Positions 1 to 7,471 of a DNA stretch of 31,043 bases are shown here, one piece after another. The number at the start of each line of letters is the position of its first letter. The first letter of the stretch is position 1. Location: assembly GCA_964415435.1 (NCBI GenBank), contig CAYPZT010000010.1, positions 1 to 31,043 on the forward strand, in the 5' to 3' direction. The notes beneath the pieces were generated by a model that was not told where the DNA came from, ran no database searches, and was given only the letters and a program-made list of their open reading frames with translations. A program made the translations under genes and the position numbers. The stretch comes from CAYPZT01 sp964415435 (GTDB lineage Bacteria > Patescibacteriota > Microgenomatia > UBA1406 > GWC2-37-13).

Positions 1-25
1 AGAAAGAAGCGTTCTTTAGTCATGA

Positions 26-1084
26 TTACCCTTTTTTAATATTGTTGAGAATCTTTTTCAAGTCGCGTCCTTCTTTTTCAATCACTTTTGGTTTTCCTTT
101 TTGCGGAATTAAAGAAAATACTACCTTAAAAAGATTCCCTTGTTTTTCCTCGACGAAAAGCTTTGCCTTGGAAAGGGTAGGAAATTTTTTCATGTGGTCC
201 AAAAAGTAATGAAAAAAACCGCCCACGATGTGGCGGCTTTTGTTTGAGAGGTTCTTACTAATAAGCTGGACCTGCTTCTCCTGTTCCCTCTTAACAAGGA
301 ACTTAAGAAGGTCTCGGGTTGTTATTATACCGATGGGCTTTCTATCTTTATCTATAGCCACGACGCTTCCAATTTTTTTAGATAAGATCAGATTTAGCGC
401 TTCGGACAGTATGTGATCTTTTGTAAGAGTTAAAACGTACGACTTGGCAAAGTGCTTCACTTTATGTTGGTGAAAATTGGTCTTCTGCGTAGTGCGGCTA
501 CCCCTATGAGGAGAAGATTTTGGAGCGATAAGATAAGAGATTATGTCGTAATGACTTAATATCCCCTTTAACTTAAAGTTGCGATCAACAACAATGAGTT
601 TAGAGATTTTTGTATCTTTAAAAATCCCTACCGCCTTACTAAGCGAATCCTCTTCCATAACGGTTACGAGCGACTTTGCCTTTTTCTTCAAAAATTCAGC
701 AATAGATATTTTAAAAACATCGGACTGTCGGTTGCCTGCCAGAATCCTTCTGGCCGAAATGATACCCGCAAAACCGTTTTGATCGTCAAAGACTGGCAGA
801 TAGTGAACTTTTGATTCGATCAAGAGTTCGACGACTTTGGCGAGAGGATAGTCTTTTTTTATTTTCGGCGGATGGAACATACAATGTTCCACTTTGGCAT
901 TTCCGGGATACGAAGATTTAATAAGATCATAATAGGGATTTACGATTCCTTTAAATTCCTCGTTAACGAAGACGAATGCAGCGTCATGTGAAGTTGTGAG
1001 CTTAGAAAGTGCACTCGAGAGATTTTCCTCTGGAGTAACCCTTATTATGTCCTCTGTTTTTAGGATATCACTAAGCTTCACCAT
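26..1084 (-). CDS. CBS-domain protein with four CBS motifs and a C-terminal S30AE-like tail
   Basis: The 352-residue protein has two Bateman-type pairs of CBS domains (about residues 5-120 and 130-275). Each repeat shows the hydrophobic 'GIV/GIIS' strand and 'LPVFD', 'LIVVD' or 'VVAID' strand typical of CBS modules. Such domains bind adenine nucleotides and sense energy state. No membrane segment or catalytic domain is attached. The last 65 or so residues, after a basic linker, alternate strand and helix in a way that recalls the S30AE/HPF ribosome-hibernation fold; this is a tentative structural impression. The start is ATG at 1084. A TATGAT box lies nine bases upstream and there is no Shine-Dalgarno. 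The gene is divergent from tRNA-Leu. The CBS assignment is firm; the cellular role is unknown. Confidence 0.88.
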   Translation of the reverse strand: MVKLSDILKTEDIIRVTPEENLSSALSKLTTSHDAAFVFVNEEFKGIVNPYYDLIKSSYPGNAKVEHCMFHPPKIKKDYPLAKVVELLIESKVHYLPVFDDQNGFAGIISARRILAGNRQSDVFKISIAEFLKKKAKSLVTVMEEDSLSKAVGIFKDTKISKLIVVDRNFKLKGILSHYDIISYLIAPKSSPHRGSRTTQKTNFHQHKVKHFAKSYVLTLTKDHILSEALNLILSKKIGSVVAIDKDRKPIGIITTRDLLKFLVKREQEKQVQLISKNLSNKSRHIVGGFFHYFLDHMKKFPTLSKAKLFVEEKQGNLFKVVFSLIPQKGKPKVIEKEGRDLKKILNNIKKG

Positions 1085-1196
1085 AACCGCAAGATCATAA
1101 TAATCCTAACACGTATGATTAGTCAATATGTATTTTGACCCGCAACGCGACCATTATACAACACGATAGATAAAATCGCGTGTGGATGGCGCATGA

Positions 1197-1202
1197 TATA
1201 AT
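1197..1202 (+). promoter_or_regulatory. -10 box of tRNA-Leu
   Basis: A perfect TATAAT lies 13 bases before the mature 5' end of tRNA-Leu, so the transcript would start about seven bases before the tRNA. No clear -35 element was recognised. Confidence 0.6.
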
Positions 1203-1215
1203 TAAGAACAAAAAA

Positions 1216-1301
1216 GCCGGGGTGGCGGAATGGCAGACGCGCAGGTCTCAAAAACCTGTGTGGGCAACCACATGTGGGTTCGACTCCCTCCCCCGGCACC
1301 A
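1216..1301 (+). tRNA. tRNA-Leu (CAA)
   Basis: The acceptor stem GCCGGGG (1216-1222) pairs perfectly with CCCCGGC (1291-1297). Discriminator A and an encoded CCA follow. The anticodon stem CAGGT/ACCTG encloses the loop CTCAAAA, giving anticodon CAA for UUG codons. A long variable arm (TGTGG/CCACA) marks it as class II. The T-stem GTGGG/CCCTC contains one U-U mismatch. The gene lies between divergent CBS and TerC-family genes. Confidence 0.95.
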
Positions 1302-1309
1302 CGGAGCGC

Positions 1310-2242
1310 TCACTTCTTTACAATCGACATTTTGGATTTTATGAAGAAATACCCTACTACTCCAAACGTAATAAGGGGTGAAACAAAATGTGGAATATGA
1401 ATCCCAAAACTGTCAAGAATCATAATAATACCAAGTGCCAAAATTGAGTACATCGCCCCATTTTTAAGGTACTTATAAAGTTTGATCTTATCAATATTTC
1501 CTACCGTTAATTCTCGAAGTACAAAAGCTCCCAGGCCGTTTCCCAAAAGGATAAGAGGTACCGACAAAGTAAAAGCGAATGCACCAATCACGCCGTCAAT
1601 AGAAAACGTTGCATCGATAACCTCAAGATAGAGTATCTTACTTATGTCAGATCTATTATTGTCTTTTGACAATAATCTTTTTTCTTCAAGTTCAGCATTT
1701 TGTCGAAAACCGTGAATGATGAAAAAGGCGGTTGACCCGACAACTGCACTAAAAGCGAGCATGGCATGAGTATTCAAGGCCGCCCAGACTAAACCCGCTA
1801 AGAAAATTGAAACAACAGCATAAAACCAGACCGACTGTCTTCTGAAAAATCTTTCTCCTGGAAGTCCAAAATTCTTTTCTTCCATAAACAACCAGTGGAA
1901 GAAAAGGAATACAAGAAATGTACCGCCGGCAATGAGAAGAAGTGGCGCAGATTCTTCGACTGATTTTTGCACTTCCGGATCTCCACTAAATGTTGCAAGG
2001 AGCGCACCGACGGGACCAAGAGAAGTATTCGTTAGCCATATGATAAGCCATGGCAGTAAACCTCTCATGAGAAAAACTGCTATAAAAAGGCCGTATATTA
2101 AAAACCACCTGCGAGCTTTCTTCCCCATCGTCGAAAGAACTTCGGCATTGATGATGGCATTATCAATGCTTGAAATGATTTCAAAGAGAGAAAGTCCAAG
2201 AACAGTAAGAATGATGGAAAATATTGACATGACTTCCTTCAT
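1310..2242 (-). CDS. TerC/DUF475-family integral membrane protein
   Basis: The 310-residue polytopic protein has about eight or nine hydrophobic segments. It carries the two acidic signature motifs of the TerC superfamily: E21 with S-I-D-N-A (residues 25-29) near the N-terminus, and E207-V-I-D-A-T-F-S-I-D-G around 207-217. These in-membrane acidic residues are thought to handle metal ions, and relatives are linked to tellurite resistance and manganese export. The DUF475 branch is the best match because of the long loop between segments. The ATG at 2242 is preferred over an internal ATG at 2230 because a TATAAG box ends five bases upstream, which fits a leaderless message. The gene is divergent from the methyltransferase gene with only 19 bases between starts. 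The substrate cannot be read from sequence. Confidence 0.85.
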   Translation of the reverse strand: MKEVMSIFSIILTVLGLSLFEIISSIDNAIINAEVLSTMGKKARRWFLIYGLFIAVFLMRGLLPWLIIWLTNTSLGPVGALLATFSGDPEVQKSVEESAPLLLIAGGTFLVFLFFHWLFMEEKNFGLPGERFFRRQSVWFYAVVSIFLAGLVWAALNTHAMLAFSAVVGSTAFFIIHGFRQNAELEEKRLLSKDNNRSDISKILYLEVIDATFSIDGVIGAFAFTLSVPLILLGNGLGAFVLRELTVGNIDKIKLYKYLKNGAMYSILALGIIMILDSFGIHIPHFVSPLITFGVVGYFFIKSKMSIVKK

Positions 2243-2247
2243 TATAT

Positions 2248-2255
2248 CTTATAAT
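2248..2255. promoter_or_regulatory. Overlapping divergent -10 boxes
   Basis: On the plus strand TATAAT occupies 2250-2255 and ends six bases before the ATG at 2262. On the minus strand TATAAG occupies 2253-2248 and ends five bases before the ATG at 2242. The two boxes share four base pairs through the palindrome TTATAA, so both genes appear to be transcribed leaderless from one tiny divergent control region. Confidence 0.6.
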
Positions 2256-2261
2256 GAGAGA

Positions 2262-2810
2262 ATGTTTTTGGTTTTTGGCGCTATCACAGTCCTTCTTATC
2301 GCTATTATTTTGTTTGCCTTTCCTTCTCTTTCCCCTATTCCTTACTACCCAACAAACTGGAAAGACCTAAAAAAAATTGTGAAAACTTTTCATCTTACTA
2401 ACTCCTCTCATATTATAGACTTGGGTGCAGGAACTGGAACTGTTGTCTTCGCGCTTGCCGATTATGCATATACTAATGATTTAACTTCGCAGTTTACTGC
2501 AGTCGAGATTAATCCTATTCTTGTTTTCATACTAATTATTAAAAAGTTATTTCATCCCCACAAGAATCATATTCATATAGCTTGGAAAGATTTATTTAAG
2601 ACAAACTACAACGTATTGCTAAAAAACAAGATGAAACCAACGGTATACCTCTATGTATCTCCTCGTCTTTTAGATAAGATTCATAAAAAAATAAAAAAAA
2701 ATATTCCGAAGGCATCGGTAATTTCCTATATGTACGCAATACCTCATCTAAAACCAAGTGAAACAAATCGAACCGGCAATCATCCGATTTATGTCTATAA
2801 TAAAGTATGA
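2262..2810 (+). CDS. Membrane-anchored class I SAM-dependent methyltransferase, FAM173-like
   Basis: The 182-residue protein has an N-terminal hydrophobic segment (about 1-22), a 'PIPYYPTNWKDLKKI' connector, then the SAM motif I 'IIDLGAGTGTVVFALA' (about 51-66) and an acidic motif II 'FTAVEINP'. This order (membrane anchor, Pro/Tyr-rich connector, minimal Rossmann methyltransferase) matches small proteins related to mitochondrial FAM173 lysine methyltransferases, although the target here is unknown. The reading frame stays open upstream to 1932, but that part overlaps the TerC gene antisense. ATG 2262 is chosen because TATAAT ends six bases earlier. Its stop overlaps the next ATG (ATGA), so it is coupled to the PAP2 gene. 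Confidence 0.75.
   Translation: MFLVFGAITVLLIAIILFAFPSLSPIPYYPTNWKDLKKIVKTFHLTNSSHIIDLGAGTGTVVFALADYAYTNDLTSQFTAVEINPILVFILIIKKLFHPHKNHIHIAWKDLFKTNYNVLLKNKMKPTVYLYVSPRLLDKIHKKIKKNIPKASVISYMYAIPHLKPSETNRTGNHPIYVYNKV
2796..2801 (+). promoter_or_regulatory. -10 box of the PAP2 gene
   Basis: TATAAT lies inside the last codons of the preceding methyltransferase gene and ends five bases before the ATG at 2807. This predicts a leaderless internal promoter in addition to readthrough. Confidence 0.5.
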
Positions 2811-3361
2811 TTTCTGATATTAAAGCATTTGATATTGCACTCACTACTTTTCTTTCGGGCATCCTACCCCACACTCCTCTTCTCAATGCCTTTTTCTCAT
2901 TTCTATCGTTTCAGGGCATCACTCTTTTTATCTGGATGTTGGTACTTTCTGCAGTTATTGTATTCGAAGAGCTGAGGCACCGGCAATTTTTTCTTTATTT
3001 TTCGGCAAGCGTCGTGAGTTCATTTATCATGACATACCTTTTTAAATTTATATTTCAAAGGGCCAGACCTACTCCGCTTATTGAATCAATCCTCCATGTG
3101 TGTCCGAGTGATTTCTCATTTCCCTCGGGACATACAGCCACGGCATTCACCGCTGCCTTTATGCTGTCCTTTTTTGATCCGAAACGTCGATTCTTATATA
3201 TTTTTTTTGCTATCCTTATCTCGTTTTCCCGGATTTACCTTCAGTGCCACTTCATCCTTGACATTTTTGGAGGTATAGGAGTTGCCTGGCTCGTGAGCAC
3301 CCTCTTCCAAAAAATATATTTGCGCGTATTCACCGACTTTTCAAAACGCATCAAAATGTAA
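2807..3361 (+). CDS. PAP2-family membrane phosphatase, probably lipid or undecaprenyl pyrophosphatase
   Basis: The 184-residue protein has about five membrane segments and all three acid-phosphatase motifs. Motif 1 is K80 followed by R87-P88, motif 2 is P-S-G-H at 106-109, and motif 3 is S141-R142 with H148 and D152. H109 and H148 are the expected nucleophile and charge-relay residues. Family members dephosphorylate undecaprenyl pyrophosphate, phosphatidylglycerol phosphate or phosphatidic acid at the outer face of the membrane, so a role in cell-wall carrier recycling is likely but not proven. It starts with ATG overlapping the previous stop by four bases and has its own TATAAT box. Confidence 0.88.
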   Translation: MISDIKAFDIALTTFLSGILPHTPLLNAFFSFLSFQGITLFIWMLVLSAVIVFEELRHRQFFLYFSASVVSSFIMTYLFKFIFQRARPTPLIESILHVCPSDFSFPSGHTATAFTAAFMLSFFDPKRRFLYIFFAILISFSRIYLQCHFILDIFGGIGVAWLVSTLFQKIYLRVFTDFSKRIKM

Positions 3362-3367
3362 TATAAT
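3362..3367 (+). promoter_or_regulatory. -10 box of the PH-like membrane protein gene
   Basis: TATAAT ends six bases before the ATG at 3374 and directly follows the PAP2 stop codon. The spacing predicts transcription starting at or beside the start codon. Confidence 0.55.
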
Positions 3368-3373
3368 AGCGCA

Positions 3374-3946
3374 ATGAAGATACTACGGGACGCCATTCTT
3401 TTTTTCACTGCGCTTATTCTTTTTTTCGGCTCCATTGCCATTATTTTCTTTGATGGCGCAAACCTTATCCATCTTGCCGTTTTCTATATCGTAGTCATAC
3501 CCATCCTATATTTTCTTTATCATTTTGTTGAATCCCGGGATACAGGTTCTCTGCCTGTCAAAAAAAACGCCGCTACGAAAAAGGTAAAAGAAAGTCTTGT
3601 GACTGCTGAGATCGATACAACGACTGCAGAACTTAAAAAAATAAACCCGCCACTTCTGACCATCCGGTCCGTTTTCCCGCTTGATATATTCCCCGATCAG
3701 ATAACCATTGGAAAGTATGCAGTGACCGTAGTAAAGCGATCATTTTTCAAAACGGGCCTGAACGAAACTTTACCCGTAGATCAGATCACCGCGGTTGATA
3801 TTGTTGCCGGACCAATTTTCGCTTCTCTTATCATCAAACAGGGACTCGTCCCTTCTCAGGAGCTGCAAAACTTGTGGAAGTTAGATGCCATGCGTGCAAA
3901 AACACTTATCGAAGAACTTATGCTAAAAAGAAGACAAAAAAAATAA
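3374..3946 (+). CDS. Two-pass membrane protein with a bacterial PH-like domain
   Basis: The 190-residue protein has two closely spaced hydrophobic helices (about 5-28 and 32-52), a charged Thr/Lys-rich linker, then a compact C-terminal domain (about 90-190). In that domain, 'FPLDIFPDQITI', a 'VVKRSFFKTG' strand, 'LPVDQITAVDI' and a closing amphipathic helix follow the pattern of bacterial PH/DUF304-like domains. No enzyme motif is visible. The protein probably sits in the inner membrane with the soluble domain in the cytoplasm. It is last in the plus-strand run and ends two bases from the convergent dnaB stop. Function is unknown. Confidence 0.65.
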   Translation: MKILRDAILFFTALILFFGSIAIIFFDGANLIHLAVFYIVVIPILYFLYHFVESRDTGSLPVKKNAATKKVKESLVTAEIDTTTAELKKINPPLLTIRSVFPLDIFPDQITIGKYAVTVVKRSFFKTGLNETLPVDQITAVDIVAGPIFASLIIKQGLVPSQELQNLWKLDAMRAKTLIEELMLKRRQKK

Positions 3947-3948
3947 AC

Positions 3949-5292
3949 TTATAGGGAAGGACCTTTGTCTATGCTGTAGAACTTCACCCTATCACCGCGG
4001 AACATAAGATCTATTTCGCCAGTTGCACCATTTCTATGCTTCGCGACATATAACTTCATAAGCCGTTTGTTGGTATCCAAGAGATCGTCGCTATCGTCCT
4101 CTGAATAAATAAACATCACAATGTCTGCATCCTGCTCAATGGCGCCCGATTCGCGAAGATCGGACAGCTGTGGTTTTTTTGTACCACGCTGCTCTACAGC
4201 ACGTGAAAGCTGCGCAACGGCAAGAACCGGAATTTTAAGCTCTCGGGCAAGGTTTTTAAGGCCCTGTGAAACAAATGAAACCTCCTGTACGCGGGAGTCA
4301 AACCGACGTCCCGCATCGGCAAGTTGCAGATAATCGACTATAAGAAGTTTTAGTTTTTTCTCGACTTTCAGTTTACGCGCTTTGGTTCTCATCTCGAGAA
4401 TTGATATGCCCGGCGTGTCATCAATAAAAATCGGCGCCTGAGAAAGCACCCCCATCGCTTCTGTCAGTTTGGTCGTATCTTCAGCGCTTAGCTTACCCGT
4501 TTTTAACCTCCAGGCGTCTATATCTGCCTGTCCGACAAGAAGCCTATCAACAAGCTCCTCTTTACTCATCTCAAGCGAAAAAAAACCAACCGGCTGTTTT
4601 TCTTTGGTAGCAACATTCAAAGCGATATTGAGCGCTAGTGTTGTCTTCCCTACTCCGGGGCGTGCCGCAAGAACAATAAGATTTGAGTCCTGCATACCGG
4701 CAAGTTTATTATCGAGATCCTGATATGCTGTAGAGACTCCGCGGAGTTTTTTGCCGTCCTTCATAAATTCATTAAGCCGATCAAAGCTTTCAGTAAGAAT
4801 ATCTTTTAGCTCTATGAAATCCCGATGCATGTGGTCCTGCGCTAGCGCGAAGATGTCCACCTCCGCCTGATCGAGTAGCTTATTCACATCGCCCTTATCG
4901 TCAAATGCCTTTTCCACCATTCGTGAAGAGAACTGAATAAGTTTCCGTTTCGTAAAGTGCGACTTTACAATGGCGCCGTAATGTTCAATGTAGGCAGAAG
5001 TAGGAACGGTGTTTATCAGATCCGTCAAGTACGTCTTGTCTCCTACTTTTTTAATGTTTCCCTGTTTTTTCAGTTCATTTGCGAGAGTTACGAGATCAAT
5101 AGGATTTCTACTTTCAAAAAGTGAGAGCATCGCAGCATATATCATCTGGTGTTCGGCAAGGTAAAAATGCTCGGGCTTTAAAAATTCTGCCACTAAATTC
5201 ATGGCCGAAGTATCGATAAGTACAGCGCCTAGAACAGACTTTTCTGCCTCGGCGTCGTGAGGAGGGAGTTTATATGTATCGGATGAAACCAC
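3949..5292 (-). CDS. dnaB: Replicative DNA helicase DnaB
   Basis: The 447-residue protein has the normal DnaB arrangement. The N-terminal helical domain (about 8-110) opens with 'PHDAEAEKSVLGAVL'. A linker region follows, and then the RecA-type motor domain. Walker A is A210-R-P-G-V-G-K-T-T and Walker B is L-L-I-V-D-Y-L-Q-L at 316-324. Further DnaB motifs are 'FFSLEMS' and the 'SDLRESGAIEQDADIV' region. It unwinds DNA at the replication fork as a hexamer. There is no intein and length is usual for the family. The start is GTG at 5292, inferred from the conserved N-terminus. An AT-only repeat block precedes it. Confidence 0.97.
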   Translation of the reverse strand: MVSSDTYKLPPHDAEAEKSVLGAVLIDTSAMNLVAEFLKPEHFYLAEHQMIYAAMLSLFESRNPIDLVTLANELKKQGNIKKVGDKTYLTDLINTVPTSAYIEHYGAIVKSHFTKRKLIQFSSRMVEKAFDDKGDVNKLLDQAEVDIFALAQDHMHRDFIELKDILTESFDRLNEFMKDGKKLRGVSTAYQDLDNKLAGMQDSNLIVLAARPGVGKTTLALNIALNVATKEKQPVGFFSLEMSKEELVDRLLVGQADIDAWRLKTGKLSAEDTTKLTEAMGVLSQAPIFIDDTPGISILEMRTKARKLKVEKKLKLLIVDYLQLADAGRRFDSRVQEVSFVSQGLKNLARELKIPVLAVAQLSRAVEQRGTKKPQLSDLRESGAIEQDADIVMFIYSEDDSDDLLDTNKRLMKLYVAKHRNGATGEIDLMFRGDRVKFYSIDKGPSL

Positions 5293-5296
5293 CGTA

Positions 5297-5360
5297 GTAA
5301 TTTGAAATTTATAATTTAAAATTTGAAATTAACTTCAAATTACAAATTTCGAATTAAAAA
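5297..5360. repeat. AT-rich inverted and direct repeats between dnaB and MBL genes
   Basis: The spacer is almost purely A/T and consists of variants of AATTTGAAATT. Two direct copies are present, and AATTTGAA with TTCAAATT forms an eight-base inverted repeat around 5330-5345. It may act as a weak terminator for the upstream minus-strand gene, as a promoter region for dnaB, or simply be a dispersed repeat. A TATAAA lies upstream of the dnaB GTG. Confidence 0.5.
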
Positions 5361-6008
5361 TTAGATTGTCATTAATACTACCTTCATCCCGCCCTGAAGA
5401 TCTTCTTTTTTTATTGTAAGTTTTGAAACTGACTCAATACCTTCTGCTCCCATTTTTTTCAGAAAGTCAGTTACAGGGGTAAGTTTTGCCTTGATATCAG
5501 GGTTCATACCCTCAACGGCATAATGCATCGGGATTACGACTGAAGGTTCAATTTTTTTCACAACCTGCACGGCTTCGTCAGAATCAATGGTAAAAAAACC
5601 GCCCACCGGGACCATAAGTATATCCACTTCCCCTACCTGTTCGACGAATGTTTCATCGGGAACGAGGCCCAGATCGCCGCAGTGCAAAACCGAAACACCG
5701 TCCGCATCAATTTTGTAGAGCGTATTTTCTCCACGCTCCGCCCCTTTTTTGGAGTCATGATAGCTCGGGAATCCTGTAATGCGTGCGCTGTTTTTTTCAA
5801 ACTCTCCCGGCATATCGATAACGAGTGCGTTCTCAGAAACCCCGGAAAGGTTACTGTGATCTTCATGGGTATGTGATATGGTAACAATATCTGTTTCTAC
5901 TTTTGGATACTTAAGTCCGACCATTTTTGGATCAAAAGGATCTGTCACGATTTTTGCGTCTTTTGAGCGGATGAAAAATGAGGAATGTCCAAGGTACTTG
6001 ATGTCCAT
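5361..6008 (-). CDS. MBL-fold metal-dependent hydrolase, UPF0173-like
   Basis: The 215-residue protein begins 'MDIKYLGHSSFFIRS', the usual opening of small beta-lactamase-fold hydrolases. It has the metal motif H46-T-H-E-D-H51, a later 'LHCGDLG' aspartate and a 'PMHY' histidine near the C-terminus. Together these build a two-metal (usually zinc) site. The substrate is unknown; relatives are annotated as UPF0173/L-ascorbate-lactonase-like or nucleic-acid-related hydrolases. The frame remains open to 6149, but the extension reads antisense through a divergent methyltransferase gene and is unlike the family, so ATG 6008 is used. ATG 6014 is possible. A minus-strand TATTCT box lies nine bases upstream of 6008. 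Confidence 0.85.
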   Translation of the reverse strand: MDIKYLGHSSFFIRSKDAKIVTDPFDPKMVGLKYPKVETDIVTISHTHEDHSNLSGVSENALVIDMPGEFEKNSARITGFPSYHDSKKGAERGENTLYKIDADGVSVLHCGDLGLVPDETFVEQVGEVDILMVPVGGFFTIDSDEAVQVVKKIEPSVVIPMHYAVEGMNPDIKAKLTPVTDFLKKMGAEGIESVSKLTIKKEDLQGGMKVVLMTI

Positions 6009-6055
6009 AGGCATAAGAGAATAACAAAATGGACACAAAAAAGCAATCTGGAATG

Positions 6056-6061
6056 TAGAAT
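6056..6061 (+). promoter_or_regulatory. -10 box deciding the GTG start of the next methyltransferase
   Basis: TAGAAT ends seven bases before an in-frame GTG at 6069. The spacing equals that seen at other starts in this window and supports 6069 over the ATG at 5985, which lies inside the divergent MBL gene. Confidence 0.4.
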
Positions 6062-6068
6062 TGTCATT

Positions 6069-6893
6069 GTGAAGGTACATAAAATCAGTCTTACCCGTTT
6101 CAAACAAAAATTCCATCTGACCGATGTCAATCCATGGGACACCGGCCATTTTAAAGAATCAGATGTACAAAAGCTTCTAGAGGAAATGGGATACACAGAT
6201 GCATTTACAAAAATAAGAAAACTCATACGGGCAATGCCACGGGTCCTTATTACTAAACCACTTTTTCTTATTTCCAGCCTTCCACAGCTTTTATCTGTCC
6301 ATTCAAGATCCGTCGCAGCCTATTACCGTAACAAAAATAATAAAAATATTTGGAAAAATGAACCGTCCCTGAGGGACTATACGTTGAAAGCTTCCATTAT
6401 TGCATCTTTTAAACCCGACACGTTTCTCGAAATCGGAACAGGAGCAGGCTGGGGGGTATGCATTTTTGCGTCTGTATTACCTAATACACGATTTAAAACC
6501 ATGACGCCCCGACTGAACGCGCAGACCGGATCAGTCATCAAGAGAAAACCAAAACTTAAAATAAAACAGATATGGGCCGACAGCATGACGTATAACTTTA
6601 AAAAACTAGGGTCTGTTGATGTTGCCTATATAGACGGTGATCACTCGTATAAATATGTTTTATCAGACCTTATGAATACCGCTCCCATCACAAAAAAAAT
6701 GCTGATACTCGATGATTACATACCCTCACCCACTGCGAAACGCGATCCGATCATCAGATGGGCATCCTACTTTAAGGAAGTCGTCGATGCTGTTGATACT
6801 TTTTTACGCTCAAAACAAAACAATATAGAACAAGCTTATTGGATAGAGGGGACAAAAATCTGCGTGCTTGTTAAGAAGAAATCACTTACATAG
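6069..6893 (+). CDS. Class I SAM-dependent methyltransferase (Methyltransf_24-like)
   Basis: From GTG 6069 the protein has 274 residues. After a helical N-terminal region it shows the SAM motif 'TFLEIGTGAGWG' at about 117-128, then 'VDVAYIDGDHSY' at about 183-194 and 'LILDDY'. The D-G-D-H signature and following acidic strand are typical of Methyltransf_24/CmcI-like enzymes that often methylate sugars or small oxygenated substrates, so glycan modification is plausible but unproven. An ATG at 5985 would add 28 residues and overlap the divergent MBL gene by 24 bases; those codons look unlike a conserved domain. The 3' end overlaps the next, convergent gene by 12 bases. Confidence 0.75.
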   Translation: MKVHKISLTRFKQKFHLTDVNPWDTGHFKESDVQKLLEEMGYTDAFTKIRKLIRAMPRVLITKPLFLISSLPQLLSVHSRSVAAYYRNKNNKNIWKNEPSLRDYTLKASIIASFKPDTFLEIGTGAGWGVCIFASVLPNTRFKTMTPRLNAQTGSVIKRKPKLKIKQIWADSMTYNFKKLGSVDVAYIDGDHSYKYVLSDLMNTAPITKKMLILDDYIPSPTAKRDPIIRWASYFKEVVDAVDTFLRSKQNNIEQAYWIEGTKICVLVKKKSLT

Positions 6894-7292
6894 TATTCCT
6901 TTTATTTCTTTCTGTTCTTCTTCGGGTAACTTTTCAATTTGCGACATTACCGTGGAGGCCGTCGTTTCGATTATTGCGTCTTTAGCCGCATCTTTGGTTG
7001 TATCGACCGCGGCACTGAATGTCTCCTCTGCGGCTGCCGACACTCTATTTTTCACCCCTTGCATGGTATCTTCAAACACTTCCTGTATAGGTACCGAGGT
7101 AGGAGCAGGCGTTGCTGAAGCCTGGACTGTGGAACCGAGGACCTGGTCTCCTACTATCTGTTTGCCTCCATACAGTTTGGTGGCCAGGTAACCGGCTCCG
7201 ATGAGAAGCATGAGGAAGAATATTCGGAAAAAAAACGTCCTTTTCGCAAGCTGTCTTTTTTCCTCCTTGGGTTTGAATAAGGACTTAATCAT
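6882..7292 (-). CDS. Single-pass membrane protein of unknown function
   Basis: I do not recognise this 136-residue protein. A basic cytoplasmic head (1-20) is followed by one membrane segment (about 23-42), then a Thr/Pro/Ser-rich stretch 'ASATPAPTSVP' and a long Ala/Glu/Lys amphipathic helix (about 65-125). The layout resembles many envelope-anchored proteins of Patescibacteria. It is convergent with the methyltransferase and divergent from tRNA-His, only 22 bases from that RNA. No enzyme motif is present. Confidence 0.6.
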   Translation of the reverse strand: MIKSLFKPKEEKRQLAKRTFFFRIFFLMLLIGAGYLATKLYGGKQIVGDQVLGSTVQASATPAPTSVPIQEVFEDTMQGVKNRVSAAAEETFSAAVDTTKDAAKDAIIETTASTVMSQIEKLPEEEQKEIKGILCK

Positions 7293-7314
7293 GATACAAT
7301 AATCATACTTTATT

Positions 7315-7391
7315 GGTGACTGTAGCTCAATTGGCAGAGCGTCGCCCTGTGGAGGCGAATGTTGCGGGTTCGAGTCCCGTCAGTCACCCCA
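7315..7391 (+). tRNA. tRNA-His (GTG)
   Basis: The acceptor stem GTGACTG (7316-7322) pairs with CAGTCAC (7381-7387). The extra G at 7315 faces C at 7388, which is the G-1:C73 pair required by histidyl-tRNA synthetase. The anticodon stem TCGCC/GGCGA holds the loop CTGTGGA with anticodon GTG. The T-loop TTCGAGT is standard, and CCA is encoded at 7389-7391. Confidence 0.96.
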
Positions 7392-7455
7392 AAAATTTTA
7401 GCCTCGGAAAAACATATCAAACTACTTCACCCTGAGACGGAGTTCGAGCTTCTGC

Positions 7456-7461
7456 TATACT
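7456..7461 (+). promoter_or_regulatory. -10 box of the DHFR-like reductase gene
   Basis: TATACT ends ten bases before the ATG at 7472, predicting a very short 5' leader. No Shine-Dalgarno is present. Confidence 0.45.
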
Positions 7462-7471
7462 TGTCATTAGT

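Noticed and set aside
1932..2261. Upstream extension of the membrane methyltransferase
   Set aside because: It is antisense to the conserved TerC-family gene; the ATG at 2262 with a -10 box six bases upstream is better.
5297..5360. AT-rich repeats as a CRISPR array or replication origin
   Set aside because: Units are short, irregular and without unique spacers. Nearness to dnaB alone does not make an origin; no DnaA boxes were recognised.
6009..6149. N-terminal extension of the MBL hydrolase
   Set aside because: It would run antisense through the divergent methyltransferase, and the family begins at the M-D-I-K-Y-L-G-H strand.
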